From Thermoanaerobaculia bacterium (GTDB lineage: Bacteria > Acidobacteriota > Thermoanaerobaculia > Multivoradales > J023), in contig JAUIJL010000012.1 in assembly GCA_030431255.1 (NCBI GenBank), forward strand, positions 62,001-126,000: a stretch of 64,000 nt of DNA, written 5' to 3'. Below are positions 44,025-51,517 of this stretch, piece by piece (the stretch's first letter is position 1; each line of letters begins with the position of its first letter). The notes below the pieces were generated by a model that worked only from the letters and a program-made list of their open reading frames with translations, was not told the origin of the DNA and did no database searches. The translations under genes were made by a program, and so were the position numbers.

Positions 44025-44820
44025 AACGCCCCTCCACGTAGTCTCGGGTGCGGGGATCTTTCGAGTTGCCGGTAAAGAGATCTTCGGTGTCGGCCACCTC
44101 CACCAGCTCACCGGTCAAGAAAAACGCGGTGCGATCCGCCAATCGCCGGGCCTGCTGCACCAGGTTGGTCACCAACACGATGGTCATCTCGGAGCGCAGC
44201 TCCTTCAGCACGTCCTCGATGCGCATGGTGGTCACCGGATCGACGGCAATCGAGAATTCGTCCAAGAGCAGGATCTCCGGGTCTTGGCTGAGGGCCCGCG
44301 CGATGGTCAGTCGCTGCTGCTGACCGCCCGAGAGCAAGCTGCCCAAGGAGCCCAGGCGATCCTTGACCTCGTCCCACAGCGCGGCCCGGCTCAAGCAGCG
44401 CTCGACGATTTCGTCGAGCTTGGCCTTGCTCTTGATGCCGCGCAGGCGCGGCGACAAGGCCACGTTGTCGTAGATGGTCATCGGCAAGCCCACCGGCAGC
44501 GGGAAGACCACGCCGATCCTCCGACGCAGGGCATAGACATTGCGCCAGGACCGAACCGGTCGGCCGTCGATGGCGATGTCGCCTTCGATGACCATATTCG
44601 GGGTCATGTCGCTCATCCGATTGAGGGCGCGCAAAAAAGACGTCTTACCCGAGCCGGCCGGTCCGATGATGCCGAAGATTTCGTTCTCGTAGACATCGAA
44701 GCTCGCCCCGGAAAGCGCGACCTTGTCGCCGTAGCGGATGGTCAGATCCCGCACGGAGATCTTGCCGGCACCGGTGCCGGCTGGATCCTCAGCTCGGGTC
44801 TCGGCAGTCTCGCTCACCAC
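44017..44820 (-). CDS. pstB: PstB-type ATPase lacking Q-loop Gln and switch His
   Basis: A 267-residue PstB family protein. Walker A (GPAGSGKTS) and signature LLSGGQQQRLTIARAL are intact, as is the Glu of Walker B (ILLLDEFSIAVDP). The Q-loop, usually VFQ-x-PNPFPMSIYDN, reads VFPLPVGLPMTIYDN, lacking Gln. The switch His position reads LVTNLVQQ, Asn instead of His. It overlaps pstA by 7 nt and the second pstB by 8 nt. Its losses are complementary to those of the partner. Confidence 0.85.
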   Translation of the reverse strand: MVSETAETRAEDPAGTGAGKISVRDLTIRYGDKVALSGASFDVYENEIFGIIGPAGSGKTSFLRALNRMSDMTPNMVIEGDIAIDGRPVRSWRNVYALRRRIGVVFPLPVGLPMTIYDNVALSPRLRGIKSKAKLDEIVERCLSRAALWDEVKDRLGSLGSLLSGGQQQRLTIARALSQDPEILLLDEFSIAVDPVTTMRIEDVLKELRSEMTIVLVTNLVQQARRLADRTAFFLTGELVEVADTEDLFTGNSKDPRTRDYVEGRFG

Positions 44821-45683
44821 TTCTTCTTACCCCGCAAATAGACCCGAAACGCGATCGACACCGCGTTCATGCTCAACACCAACGAGATCAACACCAGCGC
44901 CACGCCGTAGGGCAGGGCTTCGGGTACCTCCGGGACTTGGGTCGAGATCACGAAAAGATGCAGGGACAACGCCATGGTTTGATCCCAAACGGTTTCCGGT
45001 AGAAAGGGTAGGAAGAAGGCCGCGCCGGTAAACATGATCGGCGCGGTTTCTCCGGCGGTTCGGGAGACCTCGAGAATCACCCCGGTAAGGATGCCGGAAA
45101 GGGAATTCGGCAACACCACTTTGCGGATGGTTTGCCAGCGGGTGGCCCCCATGCTCCAACAGGCCTCGCGAAAGGCCTGGGGCACCGCTTGCAACGCCTC
45201 GCGGGTGGAAACGATCACCACCGGCAACGCCATCACCGCCAGGGTCAGGCTGGCGGCCAAGATGCTGGTGCCGAAGCGGAAGAAAATCACGAACGCGCCG
45301 ACCCCGAAGAGGGCATGCACGATCGACGGCACGCCGGCCAAATTGATTACCGCCAAGTTGATCGCCCGGGTCAGCCAATTGTCGGGGGCGTATTCGGAAA
45401 GGTAGAGGGCCGCGGCAATGCCGATCGGCACCGAGGCGATCAACGCCACCACCACCAACCAAATGGTGCCGACGAAGGCCGGCAGGATGCCGCCCGCGGT
45501 CATGCCGTTGGTGGGCTCGGTGAGCAAGAAATCCATCGAGATCATCGGCCCGCCTTTGTAGACCAACATGGCGAGAATGACCACGACGGGCAAGATCAAT
45601 AGGAGTGTCATGGCCAGGAAAAGGGTCCTGAATAGACGCTCCCTGCGTTGATTCTGAAGATTGAGCTCGGTCGCTTCAAACAT
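44814..45683 (-). CDS. pstA: Phosphate ABC-transporter permease PstA
   Basis: A 289-residue permease with about six helices. The BPD-transporter family motif is the cytosolic EAA-like loop (REALQAVPQAFREACWSMGA then TRWQTIRKVVLPNSLSGI). The N-terminal opening (FLAMTLLLILPVVVILAM) is usual for PstA. With PstC it forms the phosphate channel. 23-bp gap after pstC; 7-nt overlap with the next pstB. Confidence 0.92.
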   Translation of the reverse strand: MFEATELNLQNQRRERLFRTLFLAMTLLLILPVVVILAMLVYKGGPMISMDFLLTEPTNGMTAGGILPAFVGTIWLVVVALIASVPIGIAAALYLSEYAPDNWLTRAINLAVINLAGVPSIVHALFGVGAFVIFFRFGTSILAASLTLAVMALPVVIVSTREALQAVPQAFREACWSMGATRWQTIRKVVLPNSLSGILTGVILEVSRTAGETAPIMFTGAAFFLPFLPETVWDQTMALSLHLFVISTQVPEVPEALPYGVALVLISLVLSMNAVSIAFRVYLRGKKKW

Positions 45684-45706
45684 GGGGATGCTCTCGGAAT
45701 CGTCCC

Positions 45707-46630
45707 CTATGGACGCTGTTTGCGAACGCCTCGAACCACGAGGTCGGCGGTGAGGTTGATCACGAAGGTCACGATGAAAAGAAAGATGCCCAGGGTGAAC
45801 AGGGCTTGGTAATGCTCGGAGCCGGCGGCGGTCTCTCCCAGCTCCGCGGCGATGGTCGCGGTCAAGGCGCGCACCGAATCGAAGGGGCTGGTGGGCAGGT
45901 TGATCGAGTGGCCCGAGGCCATCAGCACCGCCATGGTTTCACCGAATCCGCGGCCCACACCGAGCAGAATCGCCGCCACCAAACCGTTCTTGGCGGCGGG
46001 CAGGACGACCCGGAAGATCACCTGCCAACGGGTAGCTCCGAGGGCCTCGGCGGCCTCGCGATAGGTGTCGGGCACCGCCTTGAGGGCATCTTCCGCCAAG
46101 GTGGTCATGATCGGCGCGGCCATCAAACCCAAGATGATGCCCGAGTTGAGCACGTTGAGGCCGACGGGAACATTGAAAAGCTCGATGATCAAGGGGTTCA
46201 TGATCGACAGCCCGATGAAACCCCACACCACCGACGGGATCGCCGCCAGCATCTCCACCAACACCTTCAAATACTCGCGGGTTTTTCCGGTGGCGAACTC
46301 ACCGATGTAAATCGCCGCGCCGAGGGAGAACGGCACCGCGACGATCATGGCCAAACCGGTAACGCTCGCGGTGCCCGCGATCAAGGCCAAGGCGCCGTAG
46401 GTCGGGTTGTGGCTGGAGGTCGGCCGCCACCTCGGAGAAGCGAAGAATTCGCCGAAATCCAAGGTGCTGACAATAAAGCCGTAACCTTCCTTGGAGATGA
46501 AGATGAAGATGCCGATGATGAAGAGGATACCGGAAATACCACCGACAAAGACCAGGCTTTGCACCGCGCGGTCGACCCACCATGCCGCGTCTCTACGATC
46601 TGCCGAATGGGACATCTCAGCCGTTTCCAT
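45707..46630 (-). CDS. pstC: Phosphate ABC-transporter permease PstC
   Basis: A 307-residue permease (from ATG 46630; ATG 46615 is nearly as likely, and the frame is open to 46660). Six or more helices and the coupling loop EDALKAVPDTYREAAEALGA then TRWQVIFRVVLPAAKNGL are visible. The segment FASPRWRPTSSHNPTYGALA is a PstC-type periplasmic loop. Overlaps the phoU fusion gene by about 14 nt with the chosen start. Confidence 0.9.
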   Translation of the reverse strand: METAEMSHSADRRDAAWWVDRAVQSLVFVGGISGILFIIGIFIFISKEGYGFIVSTLDFGEFFASPRWRPTSSHNPTYGALALIAGTASVTGLAMIVAVPFSLGAAIYIGEFATGKTREYLKVLVEMLAAIPSVVWGFIGLSIMNPLIIELFNVPVGLNVLNSGIILGLMAAPIMTTLAEDALKAVPDTYREAAEALGATRWQVIFRVVLPAAKNGLVAAILLGVGRGFGETMAVLMASGHSINLPTSPFDSVRALTATIAAELGETAAGSEHYQALFTLGIFLFIVTFVINLTADLVVRGVRKQRP

Positions 46631-47690
46631 CGCCGACGGCGGACTCGCCGTGCAAGACATCCATCAGCTCGGTGAGGTGGGACCGCAGCTGAGCCAAGGC
46701 CTCTTCCGGGTCGTCGGAAATCTGCCATTGGCGGCAGACCGAGCGGAATGGCACCGAGCCGTCGAGATGTTGACGGGGATCGCCGTTGAGACCGATCAGG
46801 AGATGCAAGGACGTCAGCTCCTCAGAGGTCAGGTCGAGGGCAGAGGGTGCCAAATCGCCGTGATCCAAGCCCTTGGCGCGCATGACTTCCAACCACCGGG
46901 GATCGACCTTCTCGGCCGGGCTCCAGCCCGCGCTGGAATATTCCCCGAATTCATCGAAGCCTTTGCGGGCGAAGGCCTCGGCCATCAGGCCGGCACCGTC
47001 GTTGCGCTCGTCGAAAAAGAGAATCCGGTACTTCTTGGCCTTTTTGGTCTCGCCGGCCACGGCGAAAAGGGTCTCCTCGCAGAGGTTCTTCGCCTGGTCA
47101 GCCACCCGTCCGAGCCGATTGAAAATCACCAGCAGGGAAAATAGAGACTTGAGATCCTCACCGCCTTTTTCACCCAGCTCAATGAGGTCGGCAAAGACCG
47201 TGCGAAAGCTGGTTTCGATGGGTTTGGCCATGGCGATGGTGCCCCGAGCGAGCTCGGCGTTGCCTTCCACGAAGGCCTTGATCGCCTGAGCGAACATGCG
47301 ACGGGAGGGCTCTGCCATGAGACCGATATCCCGAGCGATACGCTCCGGCGGTGGGCCCGGCAGCTGCTCCGTGTGTCGCCCCAAGCTGACCGCGTAATCT
47401 CCGACCCGCTCGATCTCCAGGGTCAGGCGCATCACCGACGACACGAAACGCAAATGACCGGCGCTGGGAAGGTGCCGAGCCACGAAAGCATGGCATAGGC
47501 GATCAATCGATCGAACCTCGCGGTTGATCCTCAAATCCCCCAGCACCACCTCGGACGCCAGCTCCTGATTGTGGGTCAAGACCGCGTGGACCGAGTCCTC
47601 CAAAGCCCGCTCCACACGATCACCCACCGTCTGGATGCGGCGCCGGATCTCTTTTAGATCCTGCTCCAACCTTTCCTCATAATGGCTCAT
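46617..47690 (-). CDS. phoU: PhoU fused to a catalytically dead LMW-phosphatase-like domain
   Basis: A 357-residue protein. Residues 1-215 are PhoU (two three-helix repeats; for example LTLEIERVGDYAVSLGRHTE and VIFNRLGRVADQAKNLCEET, the E-x2-R-x2-D metal-binding motifs). Residues about 221-340 resemble low-molecular-weight phosphatase/arsenate-reductase proteins (MAEAFARKGFDEFGEYSSAG, WLEVMRAKGLDHGDLAPSAL). The active loop, normally C-x-GN-x-CR, reads DERNDGA, so Cys and Arg are gone. PhoU normally represses PhoR signalling at Pst. The added domain may sense or bind a phosphate-like ligand. Located between pstS and pstC. Confidence 0.85.
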   Translation of the reverse strand: MSHYEERLEQDLKEIRRRIQTVGDRVERALEDSVHAVLTHNQELASEVVLGDLRINREVRSIDRLCHAFVARHLPSAGHLRFVSSVMRLTLEIERVGDYAVSLGRHTEQLPGPPPERIARDIGLMAEPSRRMFAQAIKAFVEGNAELARGTIAMAKPIETSFRTVFADLIELGEKGGEDLKSLFSLLVIFNRLGRVADQAKNLCEETLFAVAGETKKAKKYRILFFDERNDGAGLMAEAFARKGFDEFGEYSSAGWSPAEKVDPRWLEVMRAKGLDHGDLAPSALDLTSEELTSLHLLIGLNGDPRQHLDGSVPFRSVCRQWQISDDPEEALAQLRSHLTELMDVLHGESAVGDGNG

Positions 47691-47729
47691 GGAAGCGGGC
47701 TCCTTTGCTCAACCTTGTAAATCGGCTGC

Positions 47730-48731
47730 TCAGCCTTGGGGGTCGGCCGAGTCGGCCTCCGAGCTTTCGGTCGTCTCACCTTCGGTCATTTCGCCTTCGG
47801 CGTCTTCGGCCGGAGCCTCGGCCGCGGCATCGCCGCCACAGCTCACGGGTTTAGCCGGCGCATAGCCTTTTTCCACGATGATGCATTGACCGACGTCGGA
47901 GAGCACCCAATCGAGATAGTCCTTCACGATGCCCTGGGGCTCGCCGGAGGTGTACATGAAGAGGGGGCGGGCGATGGGATAGGTGCCGTCTACCGCCGTC
48001 GCCACCGACGGGGCGACGCAATCGGCACCGTCCGGGCTGGAGATACACGGCATTTTGACGTGCTCGCCGGCGTAGGCCAAACCGCTGTAGCCGATGGCGC
48101 AGGGGGTGTGCTCCACCAAGTCCACGACGTCTTTCGAGCCGTGCATATCGCGGGTGCCCAAGCGGAAATCTCTCTGCTTGCCGAGCACCGCTTCTTGGAA
48201 ATACACATAGGTGCCGGAGTTGTTCTGGCGGGAGACCACCACGATCTCATCGCTGTCGCAGCCGGGCACTTGCACCCCGAGGTCGCTCCACTTTGCGGCC
48301 GTGCCGCCCTCACCGTAGATCTCGGCCAGCTGGGCGAGGGAAATGGCGTCCATGGGGTTGTCCGGGTGCACAAAAACGGCCAGAGCGTCGAAGCCGACCA
48401 CGTGCTCCAACGGGTCGTGGCCGTTGGCCCGAGCCTGCTCGAGCTCTTTGTCTTTCATTTTGCGGCTGGCGTTGGCCAAGTCCACCGTGCCGTTGATCAT
48501 CGCGGAGATACCGGTGCCGGAGCCACCGCCCGACACGGCCACCGCCACCTCCGGATTGACCTCTTTGTAGGCTTCCGCCCACGCTTGGGCCACGTTGACC
48601 AGGGTGTCGGAGCCTTTGTTCTGAATGACTTTTCGAGAGCTGGAATCGCCGGCTTGGCCTTGGTCGGCGGGGCGTCCGCAGGCCACGGGCAGGATAGCCA
48701 CGAGGGCGATCAACATAAGCGTCTTGCGCAT
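47730..48731 (-). CDS. pstS: Phosphate-binding protein PstS
   Basis: A 333-residue periplasmic binding protein. N-terminal leader (LIALVAILPVAC), with Cys-18-type lipoprotein signal though the lipobox is imperfect. Phosphate-binding family blocks are NKGSDTLVNVAQAWAEAYKE, SGGGSGTGISAMINGTVDLA and RQNNSGTYVYFQEAVLG. A Glu/Asp-rich tail (about residues 300-333, EGEMTEGETTESSEAD) is unusual. First gene of the pst operon. The 134 bp upstream contain no PHO box I can recognise. Confidence 0.92.
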   Translation of the reverse strand: MRKTLMLIALVAILPVACGRPADQGQAGDSSSRKVIQNKGSDTLVNVAQAWAEAYKEVNPEVAVAVSGGGSGTGISAMINGTVDLANASRKMKDKELEQARANGHDPLEHVVGFDALAVFVHPDNPMDAISLAQLAEIYGEGGTAAKWSDLGVQVPGCDSDEIVVVSRQNNSGTYVYFQEAVLGKQRDFRLGTRDMHGSKDVVDLVEHTPCAIGYSGLAYAGEHVKMPCISSPDGADCVAPSVATAVDGTYPIARPLFMYTSGEPQGIVKDYLDWVLSDVGQCIIVEKGYAPAKPVSCGGDAAAEAPAEDAEGEMTEGETTESSEADSADPQG

Positions 48732-48865
48732 GATTTCTTATCCTTTGTAGAAGGGGAGAACGCTGTGAAGCGTCAACGCTGGGGCACCGGCAGGCAGGAA
48801 CGGGTGCCGCGGGCCCTTATTTTGGTCGGCCCGGGGACTTTTGTAAAGATAGGAGCAAGGCAGGA

Positions 48866-51301
48866 TCAATCCAGCTCGAAGAGACGAGACATCAACAGCT
48901 GAAGTGGAAACCGCCCCAGGCTTCCCGCGACCACCGCGCTCTCGTTGAATGCTCGGACCGAATCGGCGCTCAGTCCTTCTCCCCAAATCACCACCGGCAA
49001 CGGATCCGCGGCGTGCTGACCGCTTTCGGAAAGGGTCGCATGATCCCCCGAGACGGCGATCCGCAAGGGCCCCTCCCACTCCGCGAGCAACCCACCCAAG
49101 GCTTGGTCGATCTGCTCCAAGAACCGTGCTTTGAGATCGGGACGCCGATCGTGGGCGGCAATATCCGCTCCCTTCACGTGCACGATCACCAGATCCTTTT
49201 CCGCCAATGCGGCTCTGGCTTGCTGGAGCTTCAGGTCCAGGTCCGTATCGAGATTGGCGGTCATGCCCGGCTCCTGCACGATTTGGGCCCCCAGCCACTT
49301 GGCCAGCCCGAGCACCGTGCGATCCCCGCCGATGCAAGCCAGGCGCAAGGCTTGCCCCCGAACCTCCAAGGGGCTCAACAGATGAATTCGTCCGGCGCCG
49401 CGGCTCAAGATGCCGTTGGCCGGCGGCAAGCCGTCTTCCACCCGGCGCCGGTTGATCGGATGCTCGGACAGAACCTTTCTCGCTTCGAGCTCGAAGAGAG
49501 CCAACAGGCGCGCGGTCAACACGGCCCGGGGGTCGTGGGGATCCACCGGGCGCGGCACTTGGGCCCGACACGGGGCGGAGCCGTCACCGGGATCGCTGCC
49601 GAGAATCGCCGAGCTCAGCCCCTCGCCTCGCAAGACCACGGCCAGGCGATGCTCTGTCGCCGCCCGAACCAAAATCCGCACCCCCTCGAATCGCCCCCGG
49701 GGCAGGGTCATCCGATCCAAAGCCTTGGCCAGCTCTTCGGCATCCTGCCGAATGCGCCCGGCTCGACGGTCGAGCACCGTGCCGTCTTTACCGAAAGTGG
49801 CGAAATTGGCCCGCAGGGCGATGTCGTGCATCTTCAATTTCAGGCCCGCGCCCACCGCCTCCACGGGACCTCGCTTCAGGGCCGCCGGCGATTGTCCGAA
49901 CAGCGCCAGGCTACCGGCCGCGGTGTCGGGCACCACCCCCGGAGCCACCGGATCCGCCAAACCCACCTGCCCTTCGGCGGCCAGACGATCCAGATTCGGC
50001 GTATCCGCCGCCTCCAAAGGGGTTCGTCCACCGAGGGCCCGCACCGGGCGGTCGGCCAGCCCGTCGATGATCAGCAGCAGGGTCGGAATCCGCCGAATCT
50101 TCGAGGTCACCTCGAACAACCCCTTGGGCAGCTGCCGACGCAGCAGGGTGGTAATCACCCGCAAAGACTCTCCCGCCGCGTCCCCACCAGTGGTGCTGAT
50201 CAGAGGAATGTCCTCGGACTCCGCTTGCTCGAGCATGAACTCATGGAGAATGCGAATCGATTCAAAGCTCTCGATATATCGCTCCGCGACCCGCTGCCCT
50301 TGACGAGTGCGGGCGAAAAATCGGCTGCGGTGGGTCTCCGCGTCGGGGGTCGCGAGCATCAGCGGCACTTGATAACAAGTGCTGTCGAGGTCCGGGAACG
50401 GCACCACCGGCGGCAAGAGGTGAACCCCTTCCACCAAAATGCTTTGACCTTCGGCCACCGCCCGCTCCACCACCGCCTTCACCCCGACTCCGATTCGCAC
50501 GGCCTGCTCCTGGAAGGCGTTCAGCAACGCGCTCGACGGATCGTCGTCTTCTTCATAAAGCGGTAGCTGACTGGCGGCAAAGCTCGAGCCGTGGATCACC
50601 GGCAAGATTTGGGGCGAGAAGACCATGCGCATAACCTGGCGGATGGTGTCGGTGGCGATCACCCGGTAGATCCGCAACATCGGCGCCAGCTCGAGAGCCA
50701 GGGTCGACTTGCCGGTTCCGCTCGCCCCGCCGATATAAATCGCGATCGGTTTGGGCAGATGGTGCACCCGACGCACCATGCGATAGCGGTTGGCCGCCTC
50801 TTTCCCTTCCACCCGCTGCAGAAGATCGGCGACCCGGAGCGCCAAATCACCACTATCCAGCCGCTCGATGCCCTCTACTCGGAGCTCGCCCTCCAGGGTC
50901 ATCACATGGCGATAAGCGCGATCGAAATCCAACCCGGCACCGCTCAAGCTGCGGGCGAGCAAGCCGCGGGAAAACGGCTGATGGTGATCACCCTTCGTCA
51001 CCACCACACCGGCCGGCGGCATCGCCGACGCCCCCAGAGAAACCTTCTGAGCCGCCTCGGTGCCGAAAGATTCCTCCGTCACCTCGAGGATCAAATCCCA
51101 AAGCTCCTCAGAAGACACCTCCGCCTGATCAGCGAGCCGACCCTTCACCGCATGGGCCACGGCGTAGCCGTCATCGAATTCCAGACCCCGCTGCATCAGC
51201 TCGTGGGTGATCACCCCGCGCAGAAACGGCTGACGCCCCTGGGGCGACACCACCGTCAACGAGGACTTCCGTCGGTTCTTTGCTGAAATCTTCTTGGCCA
51301 T
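48866..51301 (-). CDS. Fused 2-phosphoglycerate kinase and archaeal-type phosphoglycerate mutase
   Basis: An 811-residue bifunctional protein. Residues 15-175 hold two ATP-cone-like regions (QPFLRGVITHELMQRGLEFD and QPFSRGLLARSLSGAGLDFD). Residues about 180-400 are the P-loop kinase of 2-phosphoglycerate kinase (YIGGASGTGKSTLALELA). Residues about 408-811 are ApgM-type cofactor-independent mutase (LLLIIDGLADRP, VHVKGADIAAHDRRPDLKAR, AVSGDHATLSESGQHAADPL). The first activity makes 2,3-bisphosphoglycerate and the second interconverts 3- and 2-phosphoglycerate. At the mutase nucleophile loop the expected PGSDTAH reads PDTAAGS, Thr replacing Ser. Start at ATG 51301 with GGAG 5 nt upstream; the frame continues to 51415 without an RBS. 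Confidence 0.85.
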   Translation of the reverse strand: MAKKISAKNRRKSSLTVVSPQGRQPFLRGVITHELMQRGLEFDDGYAVAHAVKGRLADQAEVSSEELWDLILEVTEESFGTEAAQKVSLGASAMPPAGVVVTKGDHHQPFSRGLLARSLSGAGLDFDRAYRHVMTLEGELRVEGIERLDSGDLALRVADLLQRVEGKEAANRYRMVRRVHHLPKPIAIYIGGASGTGKSTLALELAPMLRIYRVIATDTIRQVMRMVFSPQILPVIHGSSFAASQLPLYEEDDDPSSALLNAFQEQAVRIGVGVKAVVERAVAEGQSILVEGVHLLPPVVPFPDLDSTCYQVPLMLATPDAETHRSRFFARTRQGQRVAERYIESFESIRILHEFMLEQAESEDIPLISTTGGDAAGESLRVITTLLRRQLPKGLFEVTSKIRRIPTLLLIIDGLADRPVRALGGRTPLEAADTPNLDRLAAEGQVGLADPVAPGVVPDTAAGSLALFGQSPAALKRGPVEAVGAGLKLKMHDIALRANFATFGKDGTVLDRRAGRIRQDAEELAKALDRMTLPRGRFEGVRILVRAATEHRLAVVLRGEGLSSAILGSDPGDGSAPCRAQVPRPVDPHDPRAVLTARLLALFELEARKVLSEHPINRRRVEDGLPPANGILSRGAGRIHLLSPLEVRGQALRLACIGGDRTVLGLAKWLGAQIVQEPGMTANLDTDLDLKLQQARAALAEKDLVIVHVKGADIAAHDRRPDLKARFLEQIDQALGGLLAEWEGPLRIAVSGDHATLSESGQHAADPLPVVIWGEGLSADSVRAFNESAVVAGSLGRFPLQLLMSRLFELD

Positions 51302-51517
51302 GGGGGCTCCGTCTAAGTCCGAGCTGAATTCGCCTTCTCGTGCTTGGGCAGAGCCAAGGTTAGGACCTTCGAACCCAAGACCGCAAGCAGCAGAGCCGGC
51401 CGGAGCTCGCTGCAAATGTGCTCAGCCGTGCCTCACGGCAACACCCGGAATCGGTGCTCAGAGCAGCCACGGGAAACCGTGCAGCCGACAGGCTCACGTG
51501 GTAATCTTCTCAGTCTT

